A stretch of 24,775 bases of DNA from Desulfurococcales archaeon (GTDB taxonomy: Archaea > Thermoproteota > Thermoprotei_A > Sulfolobales > NBVN01): assembly GCA_021163585.1 (NCBI GenBank), contig JAGGTW010000066.1, positions 1 to 24,775 of the forward strand, read 5' to 3'. Made by a program: the position numbers and the translations under genes. This document shows, piece by piece, positions 8,285 through 16,360 of this stretch (position 1 is its first letter; each line of letters starts with the position of its first letter). A model generated the notes under the pieces. That model saw only the letters and a program-made list of their open reading frames with translations. It ran no database searches and was not told where the DNA came from.

Positions 8285-8292
8285 ATTAAAAA
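8285..8292 (-). promoter_or_regulatory. Probable TATA box of the 579-residue exported protein gene
   Basis: On the minus strand this reads TTTTTAAT, about 38-45 bases before the GTG start. It would give a leader of roughly 15 bases that contains the GTGGTGAG ribosome site. This suggests the gene has its own promoter apart from the regulator gene upstream. Confidence 0.45.
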
Positions 8293-8330
8293 CCCTCTAA
8301 GAAACCGTGGAACGCTTCACCCAGAACTAA

Positions 8331-8346
8331 AGGAACACCCGTTCCT
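8331..8346. repeat. Hairpin AGGAAC-ACCC-GTTCCT
   Basis: Perfect 6-base inverted repeat with a four-base loop in the 253-base gap between the two minus-strand genes, about 40 bases upstream of the TATA element of the exported protein gene. It is a possible operator or 3'-end structure of the upstream regulator gene. Confidence 0.4.
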
Positions 8347-8400
8347 ATAAGCAATTCACTCATACCGTACTTTTAGACGAACCTCCCCATATCTGCAAAT

Positions 8401-8428
8401 ACTTCATCATGAATCTATGATGTTAAGT
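8401..8428. repeat. Hairpin with 10-base stem (ACTT+CATCAT / ATGATG+AAGT)
   Basis: The core CATCAT (8405-8410) and ATGATG (8417-8422) pair around a GAATCT loop. The stem extends by ACTT/AAGT across a two-base bulge. It is about 75 bases past the stop of the membrane-bound regulator gene, so it may be part of its transcript end or a binding site for the next promoter. Confidence 0.4.
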
Positions 8429-8500
8429 ATTAAGCTGCACGCCAAAACTCTCTCATAGATGAAAAGAAGATATTTTAGAAAGCTAGGAAACTTAAGTATT

Positions 8501-9571
8501 TCAACCCTCTCTTTGACTGAGTAGTTCTTCACCTTTCTCGGTTAAGAATAAGTAGGTTCTACCTCCCTCATCAACCCTGTTAATTAGGTTAAGCTCAGAT
8601 AACTTTCTGACACGCCTCCATATGACTGACTTACTTAATCCCACCTTCCTAGCCAGTCCAGATATTGTCAACTTATCATTCTTAAGTGCCTTCAGTATTT
8701 CTATGTCGCGTTCATCAACTTCACCACTGAAGACGAAGCCCTCACCGCCTTCACCTCGTGCACCACCAGAAGGTACTAGTGCCGCCCCTCTACGCCTCAT
8801 TAATACTGCAACCAACACACCAATAATAGCGATTATTGCTGCTACCATAACATACACACCCAAGTCATGGGTGCTGGGTGGCGGTGCCTCAGTATGCGTT
8901 GGGGTTTCATGCGGTGTTGTAGGGGTAGTGGTCTTAGCTGTAGTTGTGGGGTAGGCACCGGATTGCGGCGTAGTTACTCCTGCAGGTGTGGTGACTTCTG
9001 TAACATTAATGGAGGCTGTCGTTGTCTCCGTTATGGTTGGAGGTAGATACTGTATTAGGTACGTTCCTCCACTGACATACTTAAGTACTAATGTTTCATC
9101 ATACATAGACACTGTAGCCGAGCCGTTGAAGTACAGTAATGCCGCACCACTGGGTAAGAATACCGTAGCTGGGCCCGCTGGCGTTATCACGACCTCGACG
9201 TAACCCATTGCCTGAGTTGCTACTAGGGCAGTATAGGTTACTACAACATCTCTTGACGTATTAGACGTGTAAATAGCTAGTGTAGTTTCGTTAATTAACT
9301 CAACAGGAAGCACGTTACCTACTTCATTAGTTGCTACTGCACTTTCAGGTATCATTCCCTTATCGACCTTAACATATATTACATAAGCTCCTTCGACGTC
9401 GCTCACCATCAGTGTGACGGCGGCACGTCCTTCAGAATCTAATCTGTACCTGTAGCTGACGGTGTAGGCATAAGCAGTACTACTCATTAAAGCAGGCAAA
9501 ACAGCGAGCAGTACGACAGCAGCCGCTAATATCCTCCGCAATTTTTCTATTGAATATTCCACTTTAATCAC
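8501..9571 (-). CDS. Membrane-anchored protein with cytoplasmic winged-helix domain, probable one-component regulator
   Basis: The 356-residue protein has four parts. Residues 12-36 are a signal peptide or first TM segment ending in AYAY. Residues 37-178 form a beta-rich extracellular domain with N-glycosylation sequons. Residues 179-235 are a Thr/Pro-rich stalk. A second hydrophobic helix at 239-258 is closed by MRRR, which places the C-terminus inside the cell. Residues 286-352 make a winged helix (DERDIEILKALKNDK, recognition helix near 312-324, then a wing with YLFLTEKGEELL) like the MarR/Lrp-type domains of archaeal membrane regulators. It probably senses an outside or membrane signal and binds DNA from the membrane. 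The start is a GTG 25-30 bases after a TTTAAG-like TATA sequence, so the mRNA is probably leaderless. The exported protein gene downstream is a natural candidate target. Confidence 0.82.
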   Translation of the reverse strand: MIKVEYSIEKLRRILAAAVVLLAVLPALMSSTAYAYTVSYRYRLDSEGRAAVTLMVSDVEGAYVIYVKVDKGMIPESAVATNEVGNVLPVELINETTLAIYTSNTSRDVVVTYTALVATQAMGYVEVVITPAGPATVFLPSGAALLYFNGSATVSMYDETLVLKYVSGGTYLIQYLPPTITETTTASINVTEVTTPAGVTTPQSGAYPTTTAKTTTPTTPHETPTHTEAPPPSTHDLGVYVMVAAIIAIIGVLVAVLMRRRGAALVPSGGARGEGGEGFVFSGEVDERDIEILKALKNDKLTISGLARKVGLSKSVIWRRVRKLSELNLINRVDEGGRTYLFLTEKGEELLSQREG

Positions 9572-9709
9572 ATAAAATCATTCTGAAGTCCCTTAAATTA
9601 ATTTGCTGTTAGTTAGGTAAAGCAGAATTAATCATATAGTAATTAGGAATTTACATAATTATTACTTACTTCCTATACAATGAATTTTGAATTATATTCA
9701 ACTAAGAAG

Positions 9710-10771
9710 TTAAGCCCGGATACTATGTGTGTCGAAGTCATACCTAAGTACAGCAATTATACCACCAAGTGCCTTGAGTCTGACTGATGCTGGTGTTTCA
9801 GTAGGAACTATCCTCACTAGTGCCCCCCTACTCTCTGCCGTGCTGAGTACTTCCTCAACGGTCTCTTTATTATCTCCGCTAAGTAATTCCTCACTAACAA
9901 GTAACTTACTCACTGCATTAGCTTCAACCGCCAGCTTAACGGATTCGAGCCCGTAAGCCACACGCTCAGGCTTCTTGCTCAAAAGCGTCATGAATTCCTC
10001 AAATATCTCCTCAGCCTCAACCACTGATACTTCCCTAAGGAGGTTCTTTACCACGTCTCTCCGAATTAACTCATTAATTCCTGCCCTCCCACCCGATGAT
10101 ACAGAGTCAACATATAGCCTAATGCTCTGATTGCGGGGTAGCTGTGACGATAATTTCCTAGCTATCAGATCCTTAAGAAAAGCAGGTGAGCCAATAACCA
10201 CCAGCCTTACTTTCTCCCTGGTTAATACAGACAGAGCTAGTTCCACTACGTAGTCAATTATTCTTTCCAGTGAGCTCGGGTCTCGACTTGACACACCCGG
10301 TAATGACCTGTCGATCAGGTACTTGACCCCTTGACCATAAATAATTGCTACTGATACTTCGTCGAAATCTGCAGCGAGAAGTAATGCATTAACCCACCTA
10401 CCACTAGCCCTTCTAAGCCTCTCTAACTGTGACTTACTCCATGACTCCTTAATGATGCTTACCTCAGTGCCTACATCAATATTTAGTGTGTGGTGTGAAC
10501 CCTTCAATCCATAACCGTCCGGAGCATCCACTATTACGCCGTGGATCCTCAGCCTTGTGGCGAAAGGCTGAAAGTAGATATTCTTCACTCTAATAGCTAC
10601 TACCATAGGTAGTCTTCTCTTTCCTTCACCATCAATTTTAACGTCCCTCAAAGTCCTAGCAATAATTACGTCACCTTCACTGACGATCGTCTTAAGTACC
10701 CACAGGTCATCAGCACACTCAATCCTGACCTTCACTACCCCCTTTCTTAGATCCTCAAACACCACCTTCAA
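9710..10771 (-). CDS. pelA: Pelota (Dom34), ribosome rescue factor
   Basis: Archaeal homologue of eukaryotic Pelota/Dom34, which enters the A site of stalled ribosomes and, with an aEF1A-family GTPase and ABCE1, splits them. At 353 residues it has the normal size. The N-terminal Sm-like domain begins with KVRIECADDLWVLKTIV and includes GLKGSHHTLNIDVGTEVSII, a family hallmark. The central domain covers about 130-260 and the C-terminal eL30-like domain about 260-350. The start is a TTG at 10771, set by alignment of the MKVVFEDLRKG start with other Pelota proteins. A TATA-like TTTTAAGTTAATTAAT lies 25-45 bases ahead, so the transcript may have almost no leader. It is divergent from the OsmC gene and appears to be a single-gene unit. 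Confidence 0.95.
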   Translation of the reverse strand: MKVVFEDLRKGVVKVRIECADDLWVLKTIVSEGDVIIARTLRDVKIDGEGKRRLPMVVAIRVKNIYFQPFATRLRIHGVIVDAPDGYGLKGSHHTLNIDVGTEVSIIKESWSKSQLERLRRASGRWVNALLLAADFDEVSVAIIYGQGVKYLIDRSLPGVSSRDPSSLERIIDYVVELALSVLTREKVRLVVIGSPAFLKDLIARKLSSQLPRNQSIRLYVDSVSSGGRAGINELIRRDVVKNLLREVSVVEAEEIFEEFMTLLSKKPERVAYGLESVKLAVEANAVSKLLVSEELLSGDNKETVEEVLSTAESRGALVRIVPTETPASVRLKALGGIIAVLRYDFDTHSIRA

Positions 10772-10892
10772 TAAACTGCCCCACTATCATGAAGCTACCG
10801 AATTAATTAACTTAAAACTAGAATCTCATCCTCCAACACAAACTTATTAGCCCCACGGGCACTAATATACATTGTCACGAGGTGGTCAGTTA

Positions 10893-11321
10893 ATGCAGAA
10901 GAAAACTCGAGTAAAAGCTATGCTAGGTGAAGGGTTTAGAGTTGAGGCACAGGCTAAAAACCACAGGATAGTAATGGATCTCCCACCTCCTTTTGGCGGT
11001 GGTGCCGGCCCAACACCTGTGGACTTGCTGCTAGCGTCGCTAGCCGGGTGCTACGGTATAGTTTCAAAATATCACGCATCCAAGCACGGCATAGAAATAA
11101 GAGGTATGAACGTAATTATCGAGGCAGAGTACGACCCAGCAGGATTTGAAGGAGAGGACGTTAAGCCCGGCCTGCAGAAGGTCAGCATCATCGTCGAAGT
11201 AGACACACCAAATAGTGAAGAGGAAATTAAGGAATTCATGAAGTTCGTTAGCCAGCACTGCCCTATTGAGGACACATTAAGAAGTCAGACACCAGTAACC
11301 ACAGTAGTTAAGAAGAAGTAA
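10893..11321 (+). CDS. OsmC/Ohr-family protein
   Basis: Member of the OsmC/Ohr fold, whose characterised members reduce organic hydroperoxides with a pair of Cys. The 142-residue product has both expected Cys in typical settings: C53 in LASLAGCYG and C123 in SQHCPIEDTL. The Gly-rich GGGAGPTPVDLLLASLAGC stretch is characteristic. The frame could begin at a TTG at 10872, but the ATG at 10893 has a GAGGTGGT ribosome site (10879-10886) 6 bases ahead and is preferred. A CTTATTAG element near 10845 would give a leader of about 20 bases. The thiol reductant partner is not nearby. OsmC members in thermophiles differ in substrate, so peroxidase activity is likely but not proved. Confidence 0.92.
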   Translation: MQKKTRVKAMLGEGFRVEAQAKNHRIVMDLPPPFGGGAGPTPVDLLLASLAGCYGIVSKYHASKHGIEIRGMNVIIEAEYDPAGFEGEDVKPGLQKVSIIVEVDTPNSEEEIKEFMKFVSQHCPIEDTLRSQTPVTTVVKKK

Positions 11322-11403
11322 GAAGTGCCTTCATAATATAGTGTAAAACCAACATATGTAGTTTTTATTATAGAACCTCAATCTTTACGCAGGGTACGTC
11401 AGG

Positions 11404-12597
11404 ATGCCGAACGTAATAACCGATAGGGTTGCAGTAGCAGAAAAGTACTCATTACTTGATGAGTACGTTATCATGGTTGTTAAGGCAGGGAATGTGATAG
11501 ACTTCGCTAGCGGGTCCCCCGACCCCAGGCTATTCCCTAAAGAGGTAAGGGAATTAGCTCAAAGAGTAATTAACGAGTACGGTGCTGAGGCATTCTCCTA
11601 CCCGCCGCCATTGGGACTCAGAAAACTAAGAAATGCTATTAAGTCACTTCTAAACGAGTTAGGAGTAAGCATTCCAGGGTCTAAGGTCGCGATAACTAGC
11701 GGGGCTGTGCGGGCTATTGAGCTGGTCAGTACGCTACTGCTTAATGAGAAAACTGGTGCAGTTGCTGAAGAACCAACATACTCACAGGCGCTCTACCCCC
11801 TATACGTAATGGGTAGGGAAGTGAAGTACATTAAACTCAAGAACTATAAGTACCTTAGCACTGAGTCACTAGCTAAGGTACTCAGAGAACACCACATTAA
11901 GATATACTACACAGTACCGACAGGACATAACCCTACTGGAGCGACATTTAGCAGTAGTATTAGAAGCGAAGTAGCTGAGCTGGTTCGCGAGCGTGATGTA
12001 TTAATTATAGAAGATGACGTATACAGAACAGTTCTCGGTGGCGAGGCTCCAGAGCCGATATCGGCTATCTGCGCCAAGCACTCGCACCCTTACGTATATC
12101 TGGGCTCACTCAGCAAGGTTCTCGCACCGGGATTCAGGATCGCGTACATGCTTATTCCTGAAGGTCTGTTTCCCCACATTAGAGCCATAGCTAGCAATGC
12201 ACTAACATCAAGTCCGCTAAACATGCTTATTGCTTACGAAGCTATAAGGTCAGGCTTTCTTATTAAGAGAATACGTGAGCTTTCCAGAGAATTTAAGGAG
12301 CGCATGAAGGCCTTAAAGGACTCCCTAACGGACTACATGCCGGACTGTGCTTCCTGGAATGAGAATGCTGAGGGCTACTACATATTCATTAAGATTAAGG
12401 GAGTAAATATGATTAAAATATTTAATGATGCCTTGAAGGCAGGCGTGGGGTATGTACCGGGTGATGCTTTCCTGTATAATAGTGTAGACGATGAGACGGC
12501 TAGGCTATGCATTGCCAGGCCAAACACCGAGGAAATATCCGAAGGTGTAAAGAAGCTAGCTAAAGTAATTAAAGACAATATAGTAAATTTAAATTGA
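11404..12597 (+). CDS. PLP-dependent aminotransferase, class I/II (2-aminoadipate aminotransferase-like)
   Basis: Fold-type I aminotransferase of 397 residues in the LysN/MocR-like branch, which transfers amino groups between amino acids and 2-oxoacids. Visible features are the substrate-side FASGSPDPRLFP loop, YPPPLGLRKLRNAI, HNPTG (175-179), the cofactor Asp in IIEDDVYR (D204-D205), the PLP lysine K238 in GSLSKVLAPGFR and its following Arg. This branch includes 2-aminoadipate, branched-chain and aromatic aminotransferases; the sequence alone does not fix the substrate. The ATG start follows a TTTTTATTATAG element by about 35 bases, with only a weak ribosome site. It converges tail to tail with the class III enzyme gene, 4 bases apart. 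Confidence 0.9.
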   Translation: MPNVITDRVAVAEKYSLLDEYVIMVVKAGNVIDFASGSPDPRLFPKEVRELAQRVINEYGAEAFSYPPPLGLRKLRNAIKSLLNELGVSIPGSKVAITSGAVRAIELVSTLLLNEKTGAVAEEPTYSQALYPLYVMGREVKYIKLKNYKYLSTESLAKVLREHHIKIYYTVPTGHNPTGATFSSSIRSEVAELVRERDVLIIEDDVYRTVLGGEAPEPISAICAKHSHPYVYLGSLSKVLAPGFRIAYMLIPEGLFPHIRAIASNALTSSPLNMLIAYEAIRSGFLIKRIRELSREFKERMKALKDSLTDYMPDCASWNENAEGYYIFIKIKGVNMIKIFNDALKAGVGYVPGDAFLYNSVDDETARLCIARPNTEEISEGVKKLAKVIKDNIVNLN

Positions 12598-12601
12598 AAA
12601 A

Positions 12602-13951
12602 TTAAGTTAATGCTGATTTAACTGCCTCCTTAAATATTTCTAACCCTATCTTGACTTCTTCCTCACCTATAACTATTGGCGGTATCAATCTAATTGTGCT
12701 TTTACCGCACGGCAGCATTGCAAGTCCTCTCTTAAGGGCTTCATTAACTACTTTATTACGTAGTTTAGGTGCGTGCTCCTTCGTCTTCCTGTCCCTAACA
12801 AACTCAACACCCCAAGCAAGGCCCAGACCCCTGACATCACCAATGTATTCGTACTTCTCCTTTAGTTCATTCAGGCTTTCCCTGAATAACTTCTCGAGTG
12901 CCTGAACATTCGGCAGGTACTTCTCTGTAAGCTCTAAGGTCTTCAATGCAGCAACAGATACCAGTGCGTGCCCACCGTAGGTGTTACTGTGAGCACCTGG
13001 GTCAAAGTCGAGGTCCTTCCTAATTATTGTTGCCCCTGCCGGCACCACACCCCCACCCAAGCTCTTAGCCAGGCACACCTCATCTGGCGCTACATTAAAG
13101 TGCTCTGAAGCAAACATCCTTCCAGTTCTACCTAAACCCATCTGTACCTCATCCATGACTAACAGTAATCCGTACTTGCTACAGAGCTTCTTCAATTCAG
13201 TGAAGAAGTTCTTCGGAGGCACTACGTACCCTCCCTCACCCTGAATTGGCTCAGCTACGACAGCCGCAACCTCATCCGCCGGCACGTAGTGGCCGAAAAG
13301 CCAGTACTCTATGTACTCTATTACCCTGTTAACAAGTTCGTCAGGGTGCTCATAACCATCAATGTACCACGGGTTCCTGTAGGGGTTCGGGTAGGGTACG
13401 TGTACAACACCTGGTGCTGTAGGGAAGAACTTCCTTTTATGTACTGGCTTACTAGCTGTTAGGCTTAATGACCCCAGAGTCCTGCCGTGGAACGCCCCTA
13501 TGAATGCTATGAATAACTTCCGGTTAGTAGCGTACCTAGCTACCTTCAGAGCCGCCTCAATGCTTTCAGTCCCGCTATTACAGAAGAACACCTTCTTTTC
13601 GAATTTCCCTGGTGCTATACTGGCTAATTTCTCGGCCAAGGCTACCTGGTACGGGTTGTAGTAGTCCGTCCCTGCTGCATGAGCTATTTTCTCTAGCTGT
13701 TCAATAATGGCTTTCTTAATTTCAGGATGTGTGGGGTACCCCAGATTTGATGCTGAGACAGCTGAAGAGAAGTCTAAGTATACGTTACCGTCGACATCAA
13801 CAAGCCACACCCCCTCACCCCTATCAATAACTAGAGGCAGTACTTCGGGATCATGAGTTGTTGTCGCAACATATCTGCTGTGTCTTTCAATTACTTCCTT
13901 AGCTTTAGGTCCTGGGGGAACGACCTTGACAATAGGCTTATCATACACCAA
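12602..13951 (-). CDS. PLP-dependent class III aminotransferase (acetylornithine/GABA aminotransferase-like, possibly an amino acid racemase)
   Basis: 449-residue fold-type I enzyme of the ornithine/GABA aminotransferase class. The key motifs are FFCNSGTESIEAALKVAR, the cofactor Asp in MDEVQMGLGRTG (D267), the PLP lysine K296 in LAKSLGGG, AEPIQGEGGY and HSNTYGGHAL. The closest remembered relatives are the archaeal proteins often labelled acetylornithine aminotransferase, some of which in Thermococcales act as broad amino acid racemases. Racemase activity is thus a live alternative. The start is TTG 13951 or GTG 13948 (adjacent in frame); I kept the longer form. No arginine or lysine biosynthesis genes are beside it. 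It meets the class I gene tail to tail. Confidence 0.9.
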   Translation of the reverse strand: MVYDKPIVKVVPPGPKAKEVIERHSRYVATTTHDPEVLPLVIDRGEGVWLVDVDGNVYLDFSSAVSASNLGYPTHPEIKKAIIEQLEKIAHAAGTDYYNPYQVALAEKLASIAPGKFEKKVFFCNSGTESIEAALKVARYATNRKLFIAFIGAFHGRTLGSLSLTASKPVHKRKFFPTAPGVVHVPYPNPYRNPWYIDGYEHPDELVNRVIEYIEYWLFGHYVPADEVAAVVAEPIQGEGGYVVPPKNFFTELKKLCSKYGLLLVMDEVQMGLGRTGRMFASEHFNVAPDEVCLAKSLGGGVVPAGATIIRKDLDFDPGAHSNTYGGHALVSVAALKTLELTEKYLPNVQALEKLFRESLNELKEKYEYIGDVRGLGLAWGVEFVRDRKTKEHAPKLRNKVVNEALKRGLAMLPCGKSTIRLIPPIVIGEEEVKIGLEIFKEAVKSALT

Positions 13952-14230
13952 ATCCTGACGCCTCGAAACTTAATTCTTCATTCTAGGTAAAAAATTTTTA
14001 ATTAAGTACCTCCATTTCAGCGTAATACCGCAAAAAAGTTTGCTCGACAATAGTTGCACAGTGCGGATTCATGTACATAAACATACTTGTCTCCGGCATG
14101 AATGGGTGTTACTTAGGTCTCGTCTAATAAGCATAACTAAGGTACAGTAAAACACAGAAGTATCTTTAACTCGCAGTTACGTCTTTATATAACTGGTGAG
14201 TACGTAGTACTGTAGCAACTAGGTGTTAGC
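13952..14230 (+). promoter_or_regulatory. Divergent gap with the antiporter promoter (TATA near 14184-14190)
   Basis: The 279-base gap contains TTTATAT at 14184-14190, which predicts transcription from about 14213, and AGGTG (14221-14225) before the ATG at 14231. On the other side, AT-rich sequence near 13985-14005 should hold the class III aminotransferase promoter. A 7-base inverted pair, ATTCATG (14067-14073) and CATGAAT (14097-14103), lies between. No RNA gene was recognised. Confidence 0.55.
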
Positions 14231-15400
14231 ATGAACGGGGAAGCTACTGTCTTCGCGTGGATGCTGAATTTAGCTTTAATGCTTGCCCTTGCAAAGATTT
14301 TTGAAGCCGTAATTGTTAGGCTCGGACTTCCCAGGGTCGTCGGCTACGTTTCTGCTGGATTAGTGCTAGCCATTATCGGGTTTGAAATCGATGTAGTTAG
14401 TTACGCCTTTGCACTAGTAGGCATTATTGTAATGTTGTTTTATGCAGGACTAGGCGAGACCACTAAGGAATTTATGCGAGGCCTCAAAAAAGCTGGACTA
14501 GTGGCTAGCGGGGGTGTAGTGGGCGCGCTAGCTAGCGGCCTCATTGCGGGACTAATACTTGGGTTACCATATAGTGAGACCTTAGCGCTGAGCGTAGCGT
14601 ACTCAGCTACGTCAGTAAGCATTACTGTCAAGACCCTGGAAGAATTAGGCAGGATAGGGAGCGTGGAGTCCAGAGTTATTGTTGGGGCTGCGGTAGTCGA
14701 TGATGTCCTAGGACTCTCACTGATTAGTGTTATGGTCGGGATCGCTAAGGGTTCTTTAGATCCTTATTCGATCTTAGGTACGACGGTGCTTGCTTTCGCC
14801 TTCTGGGCGGCTATCGTAGTGAGTTCGGAGCGAATGCCTAAACCGCTAATGAAGTTGTCAAGATGGATGAAGGTTGAAGCGTTCCACCTCACCGTAACAT
14901 TCATAATTTTAATATTGCTGTCGTATCTAGCTATTTACGTTAAGTTGAGTGCCATACTTCTTGCGTACGCCTTAGGGTTAGGGCTCTCAAGTCACTACTA
15001 CCTCCGTAGGAGAATAGCTGCTGGCATATATCCTCTAGTAGCTATATTTACTCCATTATTTTTCGTTTACGCAGGTACCCTAGTTGATCTCGAGGAGGTT
15101 GCGGGAGCTTTCCTAACTGGCGCATTCATTATTACTGCGTCGGTCATTTTAGTCTTCGGTTTTCTATCTAAAATACTGGGATGCGCCCTAACCGCCAGGC
15201 TACTTGGCTTCGATAAAAAGACATCGCTTATAGTTGGGGTAGGTATGGTTCCAAGAGGTGAAGTGATGCTTGTTACCGCTGCAATGGCACTAGAACTTGG
15301 GATAATGTCCTACCACGTCTACAGCGCGCTCTTAACATTAATTATAACGTCCTCCATAGTCGTCCCTATCATACTTAAGAAGATATACGCGAAAGTATGA
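14231..15400 (+). CDS. CPA2-family cation/proton antiporter (Kef/NapA type)
   Basis: Polytopic membrane protein of 389 residues with 11-13 hydrophobic segments. The family signature LGLPRVVGYVSAGLVL is at about residues 31-46 and the paired acidic residues in AAVVDDVLGL (D157-D158) mark the ion-binding site. Two adjacent Asp residues are known from electrogenic Na+/H+ antiporters such as NapA, so sodium/proton exchange is more likely than glutathione-gated K+ efflux. There is no C-terminal TrkA-N or UspA regulatory domain. The start is an ATG with AGGTG 5 bases ahead. It stands alone, convergent with the NifX-like gene. Confidence 0.92.
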   Translation: MNGEATVFAWMLNLALMLALAKIFEAVIVRLGLPRVVGYVSAGLVLAIIGFEIDVVSYAFALVGIIVMLFYAGLGETTKEFMRGLKKAGLVASGGVVGALASGLIAGLILGLPYSETLALSVAYSATSVSITVKTLEELGRIGSVESRVIVGAAVVDDVLGLSLISVMVGIAKGSLDPYSILGTTVLAFAFWAAIVVSSERMPKPLMKLSRWMKVEAFHLTVTFIILILLSYLAIYVKLSAILLAYALGLGLSSHYYLRRRIAAGIYPLVAIFTPLFFVYAGTLVDLEEVAGAFLTGAFIITASVILVFGFLSKILGCALTARLLGFDKKTSLIVGVGMVPRGEVMLVTAAMALELGIMSYHVYSALLTLIITSSIVVPIILKKIYAKV

Positions 15401-15419
15401 TTAATGTAGCAAAATTAAT

Positions 15420-15426
15420 GAAAAAT
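15420..15426 (-). terminator. T-rich probable end of the NifX-like transcript
   Basis: On the minus strand the bases after the NifX-like stop include AATTTTTC followed shortly by AATTTTG. Such T-rich stretches end transcription in archaea. They lie in the 53-base convergent gap with the antiporter gene. Confidence 0.35.
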
Positions 15427-15453
15427 TATTGAGTGGTTTAGAGTAATGTAGGA

Positions 15454-15903
15454 CTACTTGATCAGCCCTACAGATCTCAGTGCGTCAGCCAACCTCATAT
15501 TCGGGGCTACCTGATATATGTAAATACCTGCCTGAGTAAGTGCTTGGGCTAGGTTCGCTCCCATATTTGGTGCTAGTACAACCCTCACGTTTTTGGAGAT
15601 CAGCCATTGAGCTAGTGCAAGCCCGGCACCTTGAGGTACTGAAGCTGCCGGATTGTCGAGTACGTTAATTGACATTACGTGGCCGTCCCTAACATCAATT
15701 AGTGCTATGTACGGCGACCTCGCAAAAACTTGTGAGACCATAGAGTTCATGCCTTCGGCATTATTTACTGGTACTGCTATTCTTATCTCACCTGTCGGTG
15801 GGGGTGTCTGCCAGGGCTGCTGAGGAACTCCCCACCCTCTTTGCCTTCCCCAACCTCTTCTACCCCAACCTCTACCTCTCCCTCGCCCATACCCGTAGCT
15901 CAT
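15454..15903 (-). CDS. NifX/NifB-like (dinitrogenase iron-molybdenum cofactor domain) protein with an Arg/Gly/Trp-rich N-terminal tail
   Basis: Residues from about 40 to the end (149 in all) form a domain of the dinitrogenase iron-molybdenum cofactor biosynthesis type: EIRIAVPVNN, a FARSPYIALIDV strand-turn, NPAASVPQGAGLALAQWLI and VVLAPNMGANLAQALTQAGI. In archaea without nitrogenase such single-domain proteins are common, and their metal or cluster-binding role is unclear. No nif gene is visible here. The unusual part is the first 30 residues, composed almost only of Gly, Arg and Trp/Tyr in RG and GWG repeats, followed by a Pro/Gln linker. There is no Cys. The ATG has AGGTGAG directly ahead and sits 22 bases after the coiled-coil protein gene, so the two form one operon. 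Confidence 0.85.
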   Translation of the reverse strand: MSYGYGRGRGRGWGRRGWGRQRGWGVPQQPWQTPPPTGEIRIAVPVNNAEGMNSMVSQVFARSPYIALIDVRDGHVMSINVLDNPAASVPQGAGLALAQWLISKNVRVVLAPNMGANLAQALTQAGIYIYQVAPNMRLADALRSVGLIK

Positions 15904-15925
15904 TAACTCACCTTTCTTGACTAAG

Positions 15926-16270
15926 TCAAAACCCTGAGCTACTTCTTGATGTCTTCCCTGTTACCTCCTTAAGCTCCTTAATTCTCTCCTCAACACTCTT
16001 TAATTCTTCTTGAAGATCTCTGAGGTCCTCCTCAAGCTGTTTTTTGTATTCCTCCAACATCTCTAGTTCCTCCTCAGGCGTCGTTGGTGGAGGCGGGTAT
16101 GGTGGGTAGGGCGGTAGTGGCATGTATGTTGGGTACTGCTGCGGTGTCTGAGTCTGCTGAGGTTGCTGGGGTGGCGGAGAGTACGGATACATGTACGGGT
16201 AAGGTGGAGGCGGAGGCATGTACCGCATTAATCTTCGCCAGTACCTGAACCAGTACATCTTTCTCACCAT
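15926..16270 (-). CDS. Small Pro/Tyr-rich protein with C-terminal coiled coil, DUF5320-like
   Basis: 114 residues in three blocks. An aromatic and basic start (residues 1-18, MVRKMYWFRYWRRLMRYM) is followed by a Pro/Tyr/Gln-rich stretch (19-64, with PPYP repeats) and a heptad-type coiled coil (65-102) rich in Glu, Leu and Lys. The layout, low-complexity head plus Glu-rich coiled-coil tail beside a NifX/NifB-like gene, recalls the small DUF5320 proteins, although the usual Gly/Met-rich head is replaced; family membership is therefore tentative. The function is unknown. The coiled coil suggests self-association. The ATG at 16270 is 17 bases from a TATA-containing element and has no ribosome site, so the transcript is probably leaderless. 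It is first in a two-gene operon and divergent from the DUF134 gene. Confidence 0.72.
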   Translation of the reverse strand: MVRKMYWFRYWRRLMRYMPPPPPYPYMYPYSPPPQQPQQTQTPQQYPTYMPLPPYPPYPPPPTTPEEELEMLEEYKKQLEEDLRDLQEELKSVEERIKELKEVTGKTSRSSSGF

Positions 16271-16287
16271 GTAATTTTTGGACTTTG

Positions 16288-16298
16288 CACATTAATAA
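16288..16298 (-). promoter_or_regulatory. TATA element of the coiled-coil/NifX-like operon, mirror copy of the DUF134 promoter element
   Basis: On the minus strand this reads TTATTAATGTG, ending 17 bases before the ATG at 16270. The identical 11-mer occurs on the plus strand at 16362-16372, 19 bases before the DUF134 ATG. The spacing predicts leaderless transcripts for both. Confidence 0.6.
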
Positions 16299-16360
16299 CA
16301 CTATATGAAGTACCCTGCTTTAGTTTTGTTTAAGGAGGTAGTTTTTCAAGCTCTACTGAA

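Noticed and set aside
13952..14230. Possible RNA gene in the antiporter upstream gap
   Set aside because: Only a 7-base inverted pair with a 23-base loop was found; no tRNA cloverleaf or box C/D pattern could be seen.
15454..15903. Nitrogen-fixation cofactor function for the NifX-like protein
   Set aside because: No nitrogenase or nifB/nifE/nifN genes are present, and single-domain proteins of this type are widespread in organisms that do not fix nitrogen.
16074..16301. Alternative minus-strand frame over the coiled-coil gene
   Set aside because: A shifted-frame shadow of the Pro/Tyr repeat. The 15926-16270 frame has the coiled coil and the promoter spacing.
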